Source: Trichomonas vaginalis G3 (Eukaryota; Parabasalia; Trichomonadida; Trichomonadidae). Taken from it: DNA of 64,000 nt. Positions 7,671-18,278 of the stretch are shown here, piece by piece. The stretch lies in NCBI RefSeq assembly GCF_026262505.1, contig NC_067206.1, positions 24,629,896 to 24,693,895 on the forward strand, written 5' to 3'. Both the position numbers and the translations under genes were made by a program. The first letter of the stretch is position 1. The number at the start of each line of letters is the position of its first letter. Below the pieces are notes generated by a model. It made no database searches. It saw nothing but the letters and a program-made list of their open reading frames with translations, and was not told the DNA's origin.

Positions 7671-9986
7671 TCAATGTTTTGAAGATCTGCTCTTAGATAC
7701 CTTCAATTCAATCAATTTCTGGTTGGTCTGTGATAAAGTACTGAAATATTTTGCAAATGCGTCCGGAACTTTTTGTCTGAACACTGCAGCGATTTCTACA
7801 GCAGTTCTTCTATGAGCAGTGACATCACTCTTCAAGCAAAAGTCGATTACACTAGGAACTACGTCGATGTAAAGTAATAATGAATCACTTTCCATATCTC
7901 CGAAGCATTCAAGGGCCATTTGCAGTGCGACAAGGATTCCTTCTTGGTTTCCATTCATTTCTGGTATAGAACTGACCATTTTAAGAAGTAGTTCTTGATT
8001 TACAGAAATTGCAGTTAATGCAGCGTAAGCTCTTGAAGAAACTGTTCTGCTTTGGGTGCACACGAGAGAAATGATGTCTTCTAGAGCCTCAGGAAGGAAA
8101 AATTCGGAACTTTCGTTCATTAAATTTATAATGAAAGTTAATGTATTGACAACTGTTTCTTTGCTGTCTGATTCAAGGAGAGAAGGTAATTTATCATTCA
8201 GGTGCTTATTAATCTCTGCAATTAAGTCACGATTATGCTTGAATAACTTAATAATTTCTGAAAGTTGCTGGTTTCCGTTTTCTCCGTTATAAATAGCATT
8301 GATTGCGTTATTTACGACAGATTTGGCAGCATTGGGCGATCTGGGACTCTTCGTAAATGATCTGTCGCTTAAAACAGGAGAAATTTTTTCTTCAACGGGC
8401 GTCACTTTTTCTGATGGAATAAATTTTTGGAGATAAGTTGTATCATCAGTAATTTCGAAGTTTTTGACAAGTTTTTTGATAGTTTCGATATTATTACTGC
8501 TAAGTTCAAGATCAGGATATAACTTTAGCAATGTATTATAGAAATCAAAGGTAGATTGAGTTATATCTGAGAAAATTTCAAACAGAAAGTCCTGTCCGTA
8601 AGTTGTTAATACCAAACCAACCAGCCACTTATCGAAATGGAACGCTTCAATGAGGGATCTCGTGTCATCTTTGAAATCATCTTTAAATCTACGATAAAAT
8701 ACCTTCAAAAACGACTTCCAGTCCGCTATATTGGGCATAAACTGTGTAGCGGCTATAATACTAGGTGGCAAAAGCATCTCCAGACCATTAATATCGTCCC
8801 AATTATTTTCATCGATTATTTTGGTCAGAATTCTTAAGAACTGCTTCGTGGTTATCATCGTAGTAGGCGGCATTACCTCCGAAATGTCCTTCTTGAAGTC
8901 GAAACTCTCTCTAATGTTGTCTCTTCCAGGAACAGGCGAATTTTCAGGAACAAACGATGTTTCGGCCGAAAATTTCGATCGATAGCCATCGTCTAACGGT
9001 TCCTTGGTCCTAGAAACCGTCGGAGTTTTCGCAATTTTCTTTCTTATTGTTGTAGGTGTTCTATTGACTTCCCTTGCAGTTTTAGGCTGCGAAATGAGTG
9101 AATCTGTTGAATCCGCAGCTTTTCCGAGCGATGTCTTCGCTGTTTTCTCTTTTGTTGGTGGTGATGGAACATATGATAAAGGAGCGGACATAGATTTGAT
9201 ATTTACGGTAGGAGTTGATGTGCGGCGTGTTGCTTCGTCTTCGCTGAAACATTCTAAGGCCGCTCTGGCTGCTTTTCTCGTATTTTGGGACGCATCATTT
9301 GATAATTTGTTTAATGAGTCACGAATGTCTTGTGTATTCTTGGCAATGACTGTAGATGACCAATTTGTAACGATTAAATGAAATGCTTCTGCTGCGACTT
9401 CGCGTTGTATTGAAGATTTTGAATTTGCGAGAGTTTGCATAGCTCTGACGACTTTTCTGTTTTGCACATGCTTTGCTATTTGAAGAATTGCTAAGTGTAC
9501 TGAGTCACTGATGATTGCAGTGCCATGTGTGAGTTGTTTAGATAAAGCAGGCAAAACTACATCGGTTGAAGTAATATAAGATGCACCTAATATCTGTGCG
9601 CAGGCTGCAATAAGTAGGGATCCGTTTTTAACTAGTGTTGATCGTAAATCATAAACACATGAAGCAATTCCTGTTGACAAATTGGAAAAATCAATACCAA
9701 AACTCGCAATACCGCCTTTGAGAACACTCATTGCTTCAAGAATTGCTGTTGAACGACGTGTCCAATCATCTTTTGCACTCAAATCTTGTTCTAATTGCTC
9801 CATTTTCGCTTGGGCTTTCATTTCAGATTCGAATTTTGTCTCAGTAATACCCTCTAGCGGCTTATCAAACTGCTCTTGCAGAGGGATAGCTTCAGGAGGG
9901 GATTTTCCCAGCATTGAACGTTTATCGTATAAATCTTTTTTATTCGGATTTTTATGTATTAAAACAAATAAGGAATATAAATGCAA
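7671..9986 (-). CDS. CLASP-like TOG/HEAT-repeat microtubule-associated protein
   Basis: The 771-residue frame carries an N-terminal helical HEAT/TOG-like block at about residues 50-270, with DDWTRRSTAILEAM opening it and TRKAARAALECF closing it. A Ser/Thr/Pro/Lys-rich linker (about 270-370) follows, then two further helical blocks (about 375-560 and 590-760). This is the CLASP-family plan, in which TOG domains bind tubulin, a basic linker binds the microtubule lattice and a C-terminal domain binds partners. CLASPs stabilise microtubules at the cortex, kinetochores and spindle. The first 24 residues read poorly as protein, and Met25 (start at 9914, MLGKSPPEAIP) is a plausible true start. The protein is shorter than animal CLASPs (~1,500), as in other protists. 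The neighbouring dynein light chain is also microtubule-related, probably by chance. The family call is good; orthology is not certain. Confidence 0.65.
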   Translation of the reverse strand: MHLYSLFVLIHKNPNKKDLYDKRSMLGKSPPEAIPLQEQFDKPLEGITETKFESEMKAQAKMEQLEQDLSAKDDWTRRSTAILEAMSVLKGGIASFGIDFSNLSTGIASCVYDLRSTLVKNGSLLIAACAQILGASYITSTDVVLPALSKQLTHGTAIISDSVHLAILQIAKHVQNRKVVRAMQTLANSKSSIQREVAAEAFHLIVTNWSSTVIAKNTQDIRDSLNKLSNDASQNTRKAARAALECFSEDEATRRTSTPTVNIKSMSAPLSYVPSPPTKEKTAKTSLGKAADSTDSLISQPKTAREVNRTPTTIRKKIAKTPTVSRTKEPLDDGYRSKFSAETSFVPENSPVPGRDNIRESFDFKKDISEVMPPTTMITTKQFLRILTKIIDENNWDDINGLEMLLPPSIIAATQFMPNIADWKSFLKVFYRRFKDDFKDDTRSLIEAFHFDKWLVGLVLTTYGQDFLFEIFSDITQSTFDFYNTLLKLYPDLELSSNNIETIKKLVKNFEITDDTTYLQKFIPSEKVTPVEEKISPVLSDRSFTKSPRSPNAAKSVVNNAINAIYNGENGNQQLSEIIKLFKHNRDLIAEINKHLNDKLPSLLESDSKETVVNTLTFIINLMNESSEFFLPEALEDIISLVCTQSRTVSSRAYAALTAISVNQELLLKMVSSIPEMNGNQEGILVALQMALECFGDMESDSLLLYIDVVPSVIDFCLKSDVTAHRRTAVEIAAVFRQKVPDAFAKYFSTLSQTNQKLIELKVSKSRSSKH

Positions 9987-10333
9987 ATAAAATTATATGG
10001 AACAAATTCTTGTAAAATCATATTTTTTCAATTTCAAAATCAGAAAACCCACAATATCTATCGTTTAGCATTGTAATTTAGTTATATACGATTAGACAAG
10101 TCATATTATTTCATTGGTTTATACATATTGCAATTTTTGAATGCAGAATCATTCAATTTCAACATAAAATCTCAAATGTTAAATGTATACAAGGGACAAT
10201 TGTAAGTTTTCATTAATTCTTTCTTCATAAAAATGTATAATTAGTGAAATAATGACAATATTTTTATATAAAATAATAGCGAATGAATAATGATTTATAA
10301 ATTAATAAATATTAATAGTGATAAACAGATGAG

Positions 10334-11083
10334 TTATTTCTTAGCTGGTGGTTTGTCATCAATAACGACAGGGGAAACCAAGAAGTCTTCTAACTTCTTT
10401 CTTAGTGCTGCATTATCAGCCTGTAACTGAGCGAGCTTATCTGAGTGCTCCTTTCTCTTTGCATTTTGGTCAGCGATATCATTTGCGTCTGCATCAGCCA
10501 TTCTCTTCTTTAAATCAGCTATTTTGTCTTCAAATGCTTTAATATCGGCTTCTAATTTTTCATTTTCTTTGATTAAATTATTTTTATTCTGTTCTCTATG
10601 AATTGCTCCTCTAATTCCATGAGCTGTAATTGATTCGTATTGTTTCTTATATCCACTAATTGTTTCTTGTATTTCATTGCGAATATCTATAAGTAACGTA
10701 GCTCTTTCTGTACAATCAACGGCGACTTGTCTGATTATTTCATTAAAACAATCATCAAATAGCTCAGCTCTTATTGGACAGATACCTGTTGCTCTAGCTT
10801 TCTTTTCTTTTAATAAATGATCTAATTGTTCTTCGAGTGCAATAATATCAGAACGTGATGCAGATGCTGTACTAGCATGCTGTATATAATCAAATGTGCC
10901 ATCATTTGACTTTTTAGGTGGGAATATTTGATCAAGGTAGTCTACAAGCCACTGTTGCGGATTTGCTTGAACTGGGGCTTGATCTTTTTTAACTTTCTTT
11001 GTTGAAGTTAGTTCATTTATAACAGGAGGATCATATTTAAGAAGAGTATCTCCAGTATATTCTGTCTTTGTCGTTTGAGTCAT
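10334..11083 (-). CDS. DNALI1: Axonemal inner-arm dynein light chain p28 (DNALI1)
   Basis: A 249-residue protein, the normal length for the family. The family signature is clear: QQWLVDYLDQIFPPK near residues 43-57, then CPIRAELFDDCFNEIIRQV at about 100-118 and CTERATLLIDIRNEI at about 122-136. A long coiled coil (about 165-235) and a Lys-rich tail follow. p28 binds single-headed inner-arm dyneins of the axoneme together with actin or centrin, so it acts in the flagella. Its presence says the organism is flagellated. The start at 11083 fits the usual family N-terminus, with the conserved LLKYDPP phrase just after it. No intron is seen. Confidence 0.9.
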   Translation of the reverse strand: MTQTTKTEYTGDTLLKYDPPVINELTSTKKVKKDQAPVQANPQQWLVDYLDQIFPPKKSNDGTFDYIQHASTASASRSDIIALEEQLDHLLKEKKARATGICPIRAELFDDCFNEIIRQVAVDCTERATLLIDIRNEIQETISGYKKQYESITAHGIRGAIHREQNKNNLIKENEKLEADIKAFEDKIADLKKRMADADANDIADQNAKRKEHSDKLAQLQADNAALRKKLEDFLVSPVVIDDKPPAKK

Positions 11084-11507
11084 CGAATTAAAATTTTAAC
11101 TATATTTTTTTGACATGTAAATATTAGTTTACAACTAAAATAACGTATATTTTCAAAAAAAAAGGAGATTTCGTCTTCAAATTAATATGTTATATTACTC
11201 ATGAGTTCATATGTATATTAGATATTCCATGTTATTTATGACAATAACCGATGTAATAGAAATAATTCGTATATTTCGTGTGCAAAATGATGAATGTTTA
11301 ACTTCATATTTCACACAAATTTGGGAAATTTGGAATCAGCTTGTCTATGACCAAATTTTAAAGAATTTCTTTAACTTTTTTGCAAAAAATTACGAAAATA
11401 TCATCATTTTTTATGTGATTGTCATTTTTGAGAAAGTGATTAAAAAAGACTTGTCTGATAGATGTAAATTTTATAAACAAATAAAAATAAAAAAAGAATA
11501 AATAAAA
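11084..11507. other. AT-rich intergenic gap
   Basis: The spacer lies between the DNALI1 start and the end of the FKBP15-like gene. A 96-codon frame on the plus strand (11211-11501) is present, but its Ile/Phe/Lys/Asn composition is what AT-rich spacer gives by chance. Nothing else is seen. Confidence 0.5.
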
Positions 11508-13085
11508 TTATTCTTCTTCCTCTTCATCATAATCATCCTCTTCATCATCGTCGTCATTCTGAGGGTTAAATTGGTTATTATATTGGTTCATCATAGCTTG
11601 TTCGAGAATTCGGATCACATTTTGCGTTGGAAACTCTCCATTTGCCTTCATTCCTTGATTCACAGCACCAATGACAGCTTTGACAAATTTTTCTTTGATT
11701 GCTGCTTTCCCTTGTTCCAATTGTTTTTTCATCTGGTTTAATTCATCGGTATAATCTTCTTCTTTTGCAGCTAGTATCCTTCTTTGCTCATTTTGTTGTT
11801 CCATGAGTTCTTTCTTGAGACTTTCGACATCATCTTTCTCATTTTGTAAATTCCATTTAAGATCTTCGATTTTTGACTCCATTTCGAGTCTCTGGATTGA
11901 TTTATTACTTTCCATTGTCTTTACGGCGACTTCCGCATCAATCTGGGCTTGTACGAGTCTGTTGTTCGCATCATTAATTTCATTTGTTAATTGTTCGATG
12001 GCTTTTTCGAGTTTCTTGTTCTGATCCTTCTTCGCCGACAACTGTGTTGAATATTCACCAATTTGGCGTCTGATTTTGTCGACTTCTGAAGTATCAACCT
12101 CCCTGCTGTTTAAAGTTGAAATTAAAAGGTTTCTTTCTTCCAAAATGGCACTCCTCTTCATGTTCTGACATTGTAGTCTTTGTAGGGATGCAATGAGAGT
12201 GTCTGTGGATGGTTCTAATGAAGAACTGAGAAGATCTGCATTATGAATGCCAGAAACTTCTGATTCTGTACGATCGAATAATGTTTTCATCTCTTTCATG
12301 ATATCTTCTAGTAGATCATCGAATTTCTGATCTTCTTGCTTTGGAATTTGTTTAGAAATTCCATCATCAGATTTCGGATTAGTTTTTGCTTTCGAATTTG
12401 ATTTGTTTTTGTTCTTTTTACGGCTTTTATCGGTTTTGGATGATTGCGGAGTGGAATTTGCTGAAGAAACTGATGGCATATTTGATGTCATCGGAAGAGA
12501 AGCTGTTGATGCAAAAGGATCGACTATTTCTGCAATTGCGACAACTCCAGGTGCATAAGAGACCGCAAATACAGATCCAGCTGGTTGCCCTGCTAAAGGA
12601 CGAAATGGAGAGTCTTCGTTGGGTAAAATTTGGAAATTCTCTTCTTCACGGATAGGTTCTGATATTTCGGACATCAGACAATCATAAGCTTTGTAGTTAA
12701 CAACAATAGAATCAGTAAGTTTTGATTCTGATCCAGTTCCACGAGTTAGACAGACAGTTTTAGCTCCATGGTCAAGTTTTTGAGATAGGGCAATGGCAGA
12801 GAAAGCTCTAGCCTCTATAACATTCGGAAATTGCATTAAACATCTTCGATTATTTGAATCAACATAAGAACAATATACATTATTTTGAATTTCCCATTGC
12901 ACTTCTGGTGTTACAGGTATCATAAAGAAAGGTTTACCATTATTTATCGCTAAAATTGATAATTGACCTTTAATTTTAGCAGCAACTAAAACAACTTTAC
13001 CAACAGTATCATAAGAATTTGTTGCTGGATTCAACATCGAAAATATAATTGCTGTAGCGCGTGCTGGTTTTTTATTATCTTCCAT
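11508..13085 (-). CDS. FKBP15-like protein: PH/WH1-like N-terminus, coiled coil, acidic tail
   Basis: A 525-residue protein in three parts. Residues ~1-115 look like a small beta domain of the WH1/PH type (VGKVVLVAAKIKGQ, MIPVTPEVQW, NRRCLMQFP). Residues ~115-240 hold a short beta region and a Ser/Lys/Asn-rich linker (KSRKKNKNKSNSKAKTN). Residues ~250-470 form a long coiled coil, and the tail is a run of Asp and Glu. This order recalls FKBP15/WAFL, an actin- and endosome-associated protein with a WH1-like start, an FKBP-type domain and coiled coils. The FKBP fold here is at best weak and no isomerase residues are evident. The alternative is an unrelated coiled-coil scaffold with a PH-like domain. 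Confidence 0.45.
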   Translation of the reverse strand: MEDNKKPARATAIIFSMLNPATNSYDTVGKVVLVAAKIKGQLSILAINNGKPFFMIPVTPEVQWEIQNNVYCSYVDSNNRRCLMQFPNVIEARAFSAIALSQKLDHGAKTVCLTRGTGSESKLTDSIVVNYKAYDCLMSEISEPIREEENFQILPNEDSPFRPLAGQPAGSVFAVSYAPGVVAIAEIVDPFASTASLPMTSNMPSVSSANSTPQSSKTDKSRKKNKNKSNSKAKTNPKSDDGISKQIPKQEDQKFDDLLEDIMKEMKTLFDRTESEVSGIHNADLLSSSLEPSTDTLIASLQRLQCQNMKRSAILEERNLLISTLNSREVDTSEVDKIRRQIGEYSTQLSAKKDQNKKLEKAIEQLTNEINDANNRLVQAQIDAEVAVKTMESNKSIQRLEMESKIEDLKWNLQNEKDDVESLKKELMEQQNEQRRILAAKEEDYTDELNQMKKQLEQGKAAIKEKFVKAVIGAVNQGMKANGEFPTQNVIRILEQAMMNQYNNQFNPQNDDDDEEDDYDEEEEE

Positions 13086-13169
13086 ATTTTTTTGAAGAGA
13101 ATTTATTTAGGGGGAAATAATTCAAAATTATGGTGATTTATAGTGGATTTTTTATTTTAAAACTATTTT

Positions 13170-14084
13170 ATGACTATATATACTTATAATTCGGAAACTC
13201 CCAGCTTCCAAGCATCTGAGAATCAGGAAAAAGACTATTCTTATATATATTTTTACAATAAAACGAAAATGGATGACTGCAAATATGAAAATATTACAAT
13301 TGACCCTAGCGACAAATCAACATATGGAATCGTTGAAATAGATCATTATGAATTTCAATACAAAAGAAACACCTTATCAAATCTAAAAGATGACAATAAT
13401 ACCGTACGTGGTGTAATCTTTCCAAAGAGTTTAAATTTGGATAATGAACCATTAATAAGATATTTGGTTCAGGTCAAAACGAAAAATGTTTCAAAGGATG
13501 CAAAAAGTTCGGAATTATTAGAGGATGCAATAAAACCAAAGAACATTGAACGATTTAACAAACAATTATTGGAAGATATTTTAAAGAATTACTATATTCA
13601 ATTGGGCGAATTCCTACAATATCTCAAAGTTATTAAGGAAGAAACAGAAATTGCTCAAGAGCTAGCAAATGTTCTTAAAAATCTTATTAGCGCGGACATT
13701 AAAAATGGCAGTTTTAATTTAGACAATTATTTTGGTTATTTAAATGATTTAATTCCTAGTAATAACCAAAATAATACTAATTCTGCGGAAACAGCTAAAA
13801 AAGATGCTGATTCTTGGAATGTTCATGATTTTGTATTTCAAGCTTTTCGTGACAACGCAAAGCAGCAATGCGAAGAGTTTTTGACAATTGATTATGAACT
13901 AACTTGGGAAAATCGTCCACCACAGTTTAAAGATTTCAAATGGATGAAAGCTTTTATCAAATTAATAAATAATGATAAATGTTGGAATGAATTTTCCAAA
14001 AGAATCTTTGAGATAAACAGTATTGAAAGACCTAACTCTAAACAAACAATTGGCCAAAATGTGAATTATCATTTGGCTCAATAA
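13170..14084 (+). CDS. Hypothetical protein, 304 aa
   Basis: I do not recognise this protein. It is acidic to neutral, rich in Asn, Asp and Lys, with a mostly helical central part (about 120-190) and a Trp-containing C-terminal region (WNVHDFVFQAF, YELTWENRPPQFKDFKWM). There is no signal peptide or membrane segment. Its first residues (YTYNSETPS) resemble the start of the glycine-rich protein at 18279 (YAYNSDSPN). A later Met (residue 34, MDDCKYENI) is an alternative start. It is divergent from the FKBP15-like gene, with 84 bp between starts. The frame looks intact. Confidence 0.6.
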   Translation: MTIYTYNSETPSFQASENQEKDYSYIYFYNKTKMDDCKYENITIDPSDKSTYGIVEIDHYEFQYKRNTLSNLKDDNNTVRGVIFPKSLNLDNEPLIRYLVQVKTKNVSKDAKSSELLEDAIKPKNIERFNKQLLEDILKNYYIQLGEFLQYLKVIKEETEIAQELANVLKNLISADIKNGSFNLDNYFGYLNDLIPSNNQNNTNSAETAKKDADSWNVHDFVFQAFRDNAKQQCEEFLTIDYELTWENRPPQFKDFKWMKAFIKLINNDKCWNEFSKRIFEINSIERPNSKQTIGQNVNYHLAQ

Positions 14085-14463
14085 GTCAAAAAAGTTTTTT
14101 TTACAATAAACAGGTGTGAAGCATCATTGAATTTTTAACCTTAAACACTGGAATTTGAAGAATATGCTTTATGGGTGTGAGCGCAGCTTTAATTAATAAT
14201 TTCAGCTTGCAAAATGAATAAATTAATTAAATAATTAGTTTTTATTCTATGATTAGAAACAGATTTGAGGAATAATTTAATTGATTTTTGAACACTGAGA
14301 CATATATTTTTATAATGCTGCTTTGCTAAATCATCTATTGGGTGGGCCTTTGTCTTAAATAAAAAAAAATTGTCAATTTATAAATCAAATTTTTTATTAC
14401 ATTTTCAAATAGAAATGATATTAGACTATTAACAAGATACAGAAATACAGTTATTTCAATGAT
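14085..14463. other. AT-rich intergenic gap
   Basis: This is the convergent spacer between the hypothetical and SUN-like genes. No gene, repeat or structured element is seen beyond A/T runs. Confidence 0.5.
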
Positions 14464-15219
14464 TTAAGATGAAGGCATGTAAATATCTCCAAATAGCTTA
14501 ATTTCTGGAGTGCATGTATGTGTTTTATTTCCGTAATTTTTGTTGACAACAATTTCGAACTCTCTAATCCATTGTGCTTGAATAGAAATATTATATCCGG
14601 AATTTGCCAGAAATGGAAGAGTATAATTATATACCTTTGGCGTATGGCTTTCACTTATCAATTTTACTGCGATATTTTGAGGATTGCAGATCTCTCTTGT
14701 TATATTTGGAAAATTAATTAGTGAAAATTTTGTTTTTTCATCAGATCTGAACAATGCGGATGCAGTAGTACCCTTGACATTCCATTTTCTGTTTGAACCT
14801 AATTCTATTCCTTTAAATGGTTTCGTTGGGTGTATTTTTTTCTTTATTCCGTCAAAAAAGGTGGAAGACAAGGTTTGACTTGGTGAAACAATCTTAATGA
14901 GAGAAAAGTTAGTATATTCAGTACGAGGGAGGCTACTTATAAGCTTATTTTTCAAAATTTCAGGATCATATTTTTCTGGAAGTATTGTATTAGCTTTATT
15001 TGCTTTTATAATATCTAACTTTTTCTGGTTTATTTGTTGGCGTAATTGTTTAATTGATTCCTCGCGATTTTTGATAAAATCGTTAAAATCTTGAAGTTGT
15101 TGATTTATTGCAGTAAGGTTTGATTCATAATTTTCAATTTCTGTAAGATTGTCATATTTATGATTTTCGTTATTCAAAACTTCACAGAAGCATAGATTTG
15201 AAAATAAAATCAGAAACAT
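14464..15219 (-). CDS. Secreted/ER SUN-like domain protein with coiled coil
   Basis: A 251-residue protein. A signal-peptide-like start (MFLILFSNLCFCEV) is followed by a coiled coil at about residues 25-75 (IKNREESIKQLRQQINQKK) and then a beta-rich domain. The end of that domain, IREFEIVVNKNYGNKTHTC followed by TPEIKLFG, resembles the closing part of SUN domains, where an Asn-x-Gly-x-x-x-x-Thr-Cys stretch precedes the last strand. SUN proteins sit in the nuclear envelope or ER lumen and bind KASH or other partners. There are several Asn-x-Ser/Thr sites, as expected of a lumenal protein. It is much smaller than animal SUN proteins and nearer the short SUN-like proteins. The call is tentative. 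Confidence 0.45.
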   Translation of the reverse strand: MFLILFSNLCFCEVLNNENHKYDNLTEIENYESNLTAINQQLQDFNDFIKNREESIKQLRQQINQKKLDIIKANKANTILPEKYDPEILKNKLISSLPRTEYTNFSLIKIVSPSQTLSSTFFDGIKKKIHPTKPFKGIELGSNRKWNVKGTTASALFRSDEKTKFSLINFPNITREICNPQNIAVKLISESHTPKVYNYTLPFLANSGYNISIQAQWIREFEIVVNKNYGNKTHTCTPEIKLFGDIYMPSS

Positions 15220-15722
15220 TTATAATTGTCACTTTTTTAGAATATAAAATAAGGATGAAATAGTTTGTTTGTTGTTAATTCATTCTGCAACATGATTGAA
15301 GAGTTTATATTGCAAGAACAATCACTACACAAATTACATGTATGATTGTGTAGAGTCAAAGCTGTTATTCTATGTGTCTATTTGAAGATTATGCAAATTC
15401 TTTAATAATGCAAAATTATTTCAAACTTTTTATTGCATAACATAATATCCTATTCACCATCGTTCAAATGATATATTATAACTATTTTAAGACTCTGATG
15501 CCAAGGATAAATTGATTTATAAAATCTCAATTTAGTTTTCTTTTAATGCAATAGAAAGAAACTGTAAAGAATATGTAATTAATTCTTTGCCAATTAATCA
15601 TGCCCTTAAATCCAAGTGAAATAACCAAGAGTCAAAATCTGAGTTTAGCACATGAATATAATGAGTACTATCAGTTTATTTATTCACATTCTAATAGGGC
15701 TGTACAAGATTTAAAAAAACAT

Positions 15723-15900
15723 TGCCGGGTTACCGTAGAGGCCTAAAAAAATCGCGCCTCGGCGGCAAGCCGCCTCGGCATTAAGAATGCGCATCTAAAT
15801 TTTTATATGTCCTTCTTTCTTTTATTTTTCCCTTCCCTTTCTTTTCTTTTTCTTTTTTTTCCCTCCTCTTGCTCTCATTTACCTTTTTTTTCCTTTTCTC
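15723..15900. other. GC-rich hairpin island plus polypyrimidine tract
   Basis: A GC-rich patch in an AT-rich gap contains GGCGG-CAAG-CCGCC (15761-15774) flanked by the direct repeat GCCTCGGC (15756-15763 and 15772-15779). About 30 bp on, a nearly pure C/T tract runs from 15810 to about 15900. Base composition is sharply unlike the surroundings. Origin and function are unknown. Confidence 0.6.
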
Positions 15901-16544
15901 ATCATTTTTCAAAATTTTAAATTTTTATCAAAAATCTTGCCTATAAAAGCAGACTATGGAACCTTTTAATGCCTCTTAATCAATATTATACAGCATAAAG
16001 CATATTAAATGAAAGTAATTACGTATAAATTTATTTTATTATCTTATTTATTAATTCTTTAGCATGTATTGTTTAATATTAACTTTTCTGTACATTAAAT
16101 ATGATATCTCCAAAGTATGAATGCCTTGTAACGAAACGAAAACTTAATTTTATGTTGAATATTTGTCACAAACATTAGATTATTAAAATATATGTTGGAT
16201 ATCCCTTAGTATGAGACTTCATGACTCTTGTAGTCTAACGTGAGCTTTGGATTGCAAGCTCTGTGGTTAACGAACATAAATTAATTGTAAAGTTTTCAAA
16301 ATTTTTCATCGTTTCTATCAGCATCTATTTTTCCTTTAAAATAATATATTTGTATGAATACAATATTTAGTAATTTTTTTATTTCCCATAATTTCATTCA
16401 AAATTTCAGAAAAAATTAATTTCTATTCAATATTATTTCAGCTTCAAAACACTTCATTCTTATAGATGTTGATTCACTAAAGTGTGATACTCAATGTCTT
16501 ATTTCAATGAAAATTGTTCTGCAAATTTATTTCACTTTTGACCT

Positions 16545-16830
16545 CACTTTTTCCGTAATTCAATTTTTTACTTTTAATATTTTAGATCTTCATAATATCA
16601 TTTGAAAAATTAACCATATAAAAAAATCAAGTTAACAATTCACTTTTTCCGTAATTCAAAAATCAAAAATATAAATAATATATCTTTTTATCAAATATTA
16701 TTATTATATTCTATGAAAAATGAGGTCCGGAAATTTTGCGGATTCCCGTAACTCAATTTTACGGAAAAAGTGCAGTAAACTATTCAAAATACGGGAAAAT
16801 TGGTGTAAACTAATGATTTTACGGTAAAAT
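16545..16830. repeat. Scattered CACTTTTTCCGTAATT repeats
   Basis: CACTTTTTCCGTAATTCAA occurs at 16545 and 16641, and its inverted core ACGGAAAAAGTG at 16761. Further ACGG/CCCGTAA variants follow at 16743-16840. They are non-coding. This could be a decayed short inverted-repeat element. Confidence 0.5.
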
Positions 16831-17229
16831 CACGGAAAGTCCCGGAAGAATATATGTGCCTATATGAAATTATACAAAAATGAATCAAACGCATTTTAAA
16901 AGATTGTTCTTGTATTATAAATGCTATTCGCAGATTTATTAGTTGAAGAAAATTACCAAATTTTTGCCGATTTACAAAAAATGATTTACAAAGCATATTT
17001 TTATAAGGCTTTAAAAATCTTTAAAATGTGACCGGTGACGGAAATCCATGGTAACCAACCGCGGTTCCCGTTTGGAATGCCATACATTCTAAAAGTGTTT
17101 CACTAAAAATATAAGAAATAAAAATGAAGTTATAAAATTCGACATAAGAAAACCTATGATGCTTTCAACATATTCGTATTCCAATGTCCTCAACTTTGTT
17201 TTTGAAATACGTGACAGAAGAAATAACAG

Positions 17230-18069
17230 TTACACTGTATGATGAAGTAGTTGAATCGCAATAACAATTTTTATGGTAAAAATTGAATTTTCACAAAATA
17301 AAACTTTTCCATTACCAGTGTTATTAATAATAGTGCATGAAAACATGTCAAGTATTCCATTAATTACGGCAATAATTCCCCTTCTTGCTAATGCTTGAAA
17401 ATTGTTGATGATATTGCAATATCTATAATCTATAGATTGATAGTTTTGAAGGAGTGAATTGCCATTCGTTGCGTTATTTCCTTCAAAAGCTGAAAAATTA
17501 ACTTTGGTTTTAAAATCCATAGATAGAATGCAATATACAGCATTTCATATTATTGCATTTTTACTAGCATTAGAATAGGTAAAACCTGCAGTCCCTTCTG
17601 AAATTCTTAATGAACTATCCCCAAAATTCGGATTTCCGCAATTGTATAATGAGCTTTCGACAATATATGAAAATGATAATGAGTCAAGGGGAGAGTAAGT
17701 GAAAACTCCGAATTCAGACTTTATCATACTGCGATAACAGCAAAATTGATGCTGAATAATGGTTCCAGATCCAGTAACATAGATTGATCCACCATTTCCA
17801 TCGGAAATCATGGAACAATTTCGAAAATATGTTTTTGAATGAAGAAATTTTAATGATGAAACAGATTCAAACGTAATCGCTCTATTTGATAAGTCGACAA
17901 ATGAACTTTTATATACAAAGCATTCATTGTTTTTATATTTTACTAAACAATTTTCACATTTAATCAAATTATTAGAGGGTGAGCTATTGAAAAACCCCTC
18001 CAATATATCATTTGGAAGGTCATCATAATGCCATTGAGGTGTGAAGAAGGATTTCAATCGAAATAACAT
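17230..18069 (-). pseudogene. Pmp-like beta-helix surface protein gene, broken
   Basis: Two adjacent open frames are in the same reading frame, separated by one in-frame TGA at about 17546. The first (18069-17545) has repeated short beta-helix units with small polar residues (GGSIYVTGSGTIIQ, SLYNCGNPNFG). The second (17520-17230) continues with INNFQALARRG and SCTIINNTGNG. This fits the chlamydial polymorphic-membrane-protein-like family expanded in trichomonads, predicted surface proteins with parallel beta-helices. Past the second stop the frame reads a hydrophobic stretch like a membrane anchor (17230 to about 17103). The piece is far shorter than the usual 800 or more residues and has no signal peptide, so it is a truncated remnant. 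Confidence 0.55.
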
Positions 18070-18278
18070 GAACTATAACAATTCATTATTTCTAACCATT
18101 GAATTTCACAAAAATTTGAGAACATTGTTTTATGAATGACCGAAAATGTCATGATTTTCATTATTTCAGGGTTAATTAATGAACAATCAACATCGAAAAA
18201 TCCAATTCAATTGAAATATTCACTGCCTATTCAAAGTTCATAATGTAATTTCCTTATAGATTTCCTCAACTTTCAGAG

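Larger units (their letters stand above)
15220..17229. other. 2-kb gene-free AT-rich gap
   Basis: No credible gene is seen. The stretch contains a small GC-rich hairpin island followed by a pyrimidine tract at 15723-15900, and several short CTTTTTCCGTAATT-type repeats near 16545-16830. The rest is AT-rich without recognisable structure. Confidence 0.6.

Noticed and set aside
11211-11501. 96-codon frame between DNALI1 and the FKBP15-like gene
   Set aside because: Its Ile/Phe/Lys/Asn composition is that of translated AT-rich spacer. There is no recognisable motif and it lies opposite in strand to both neighbours.
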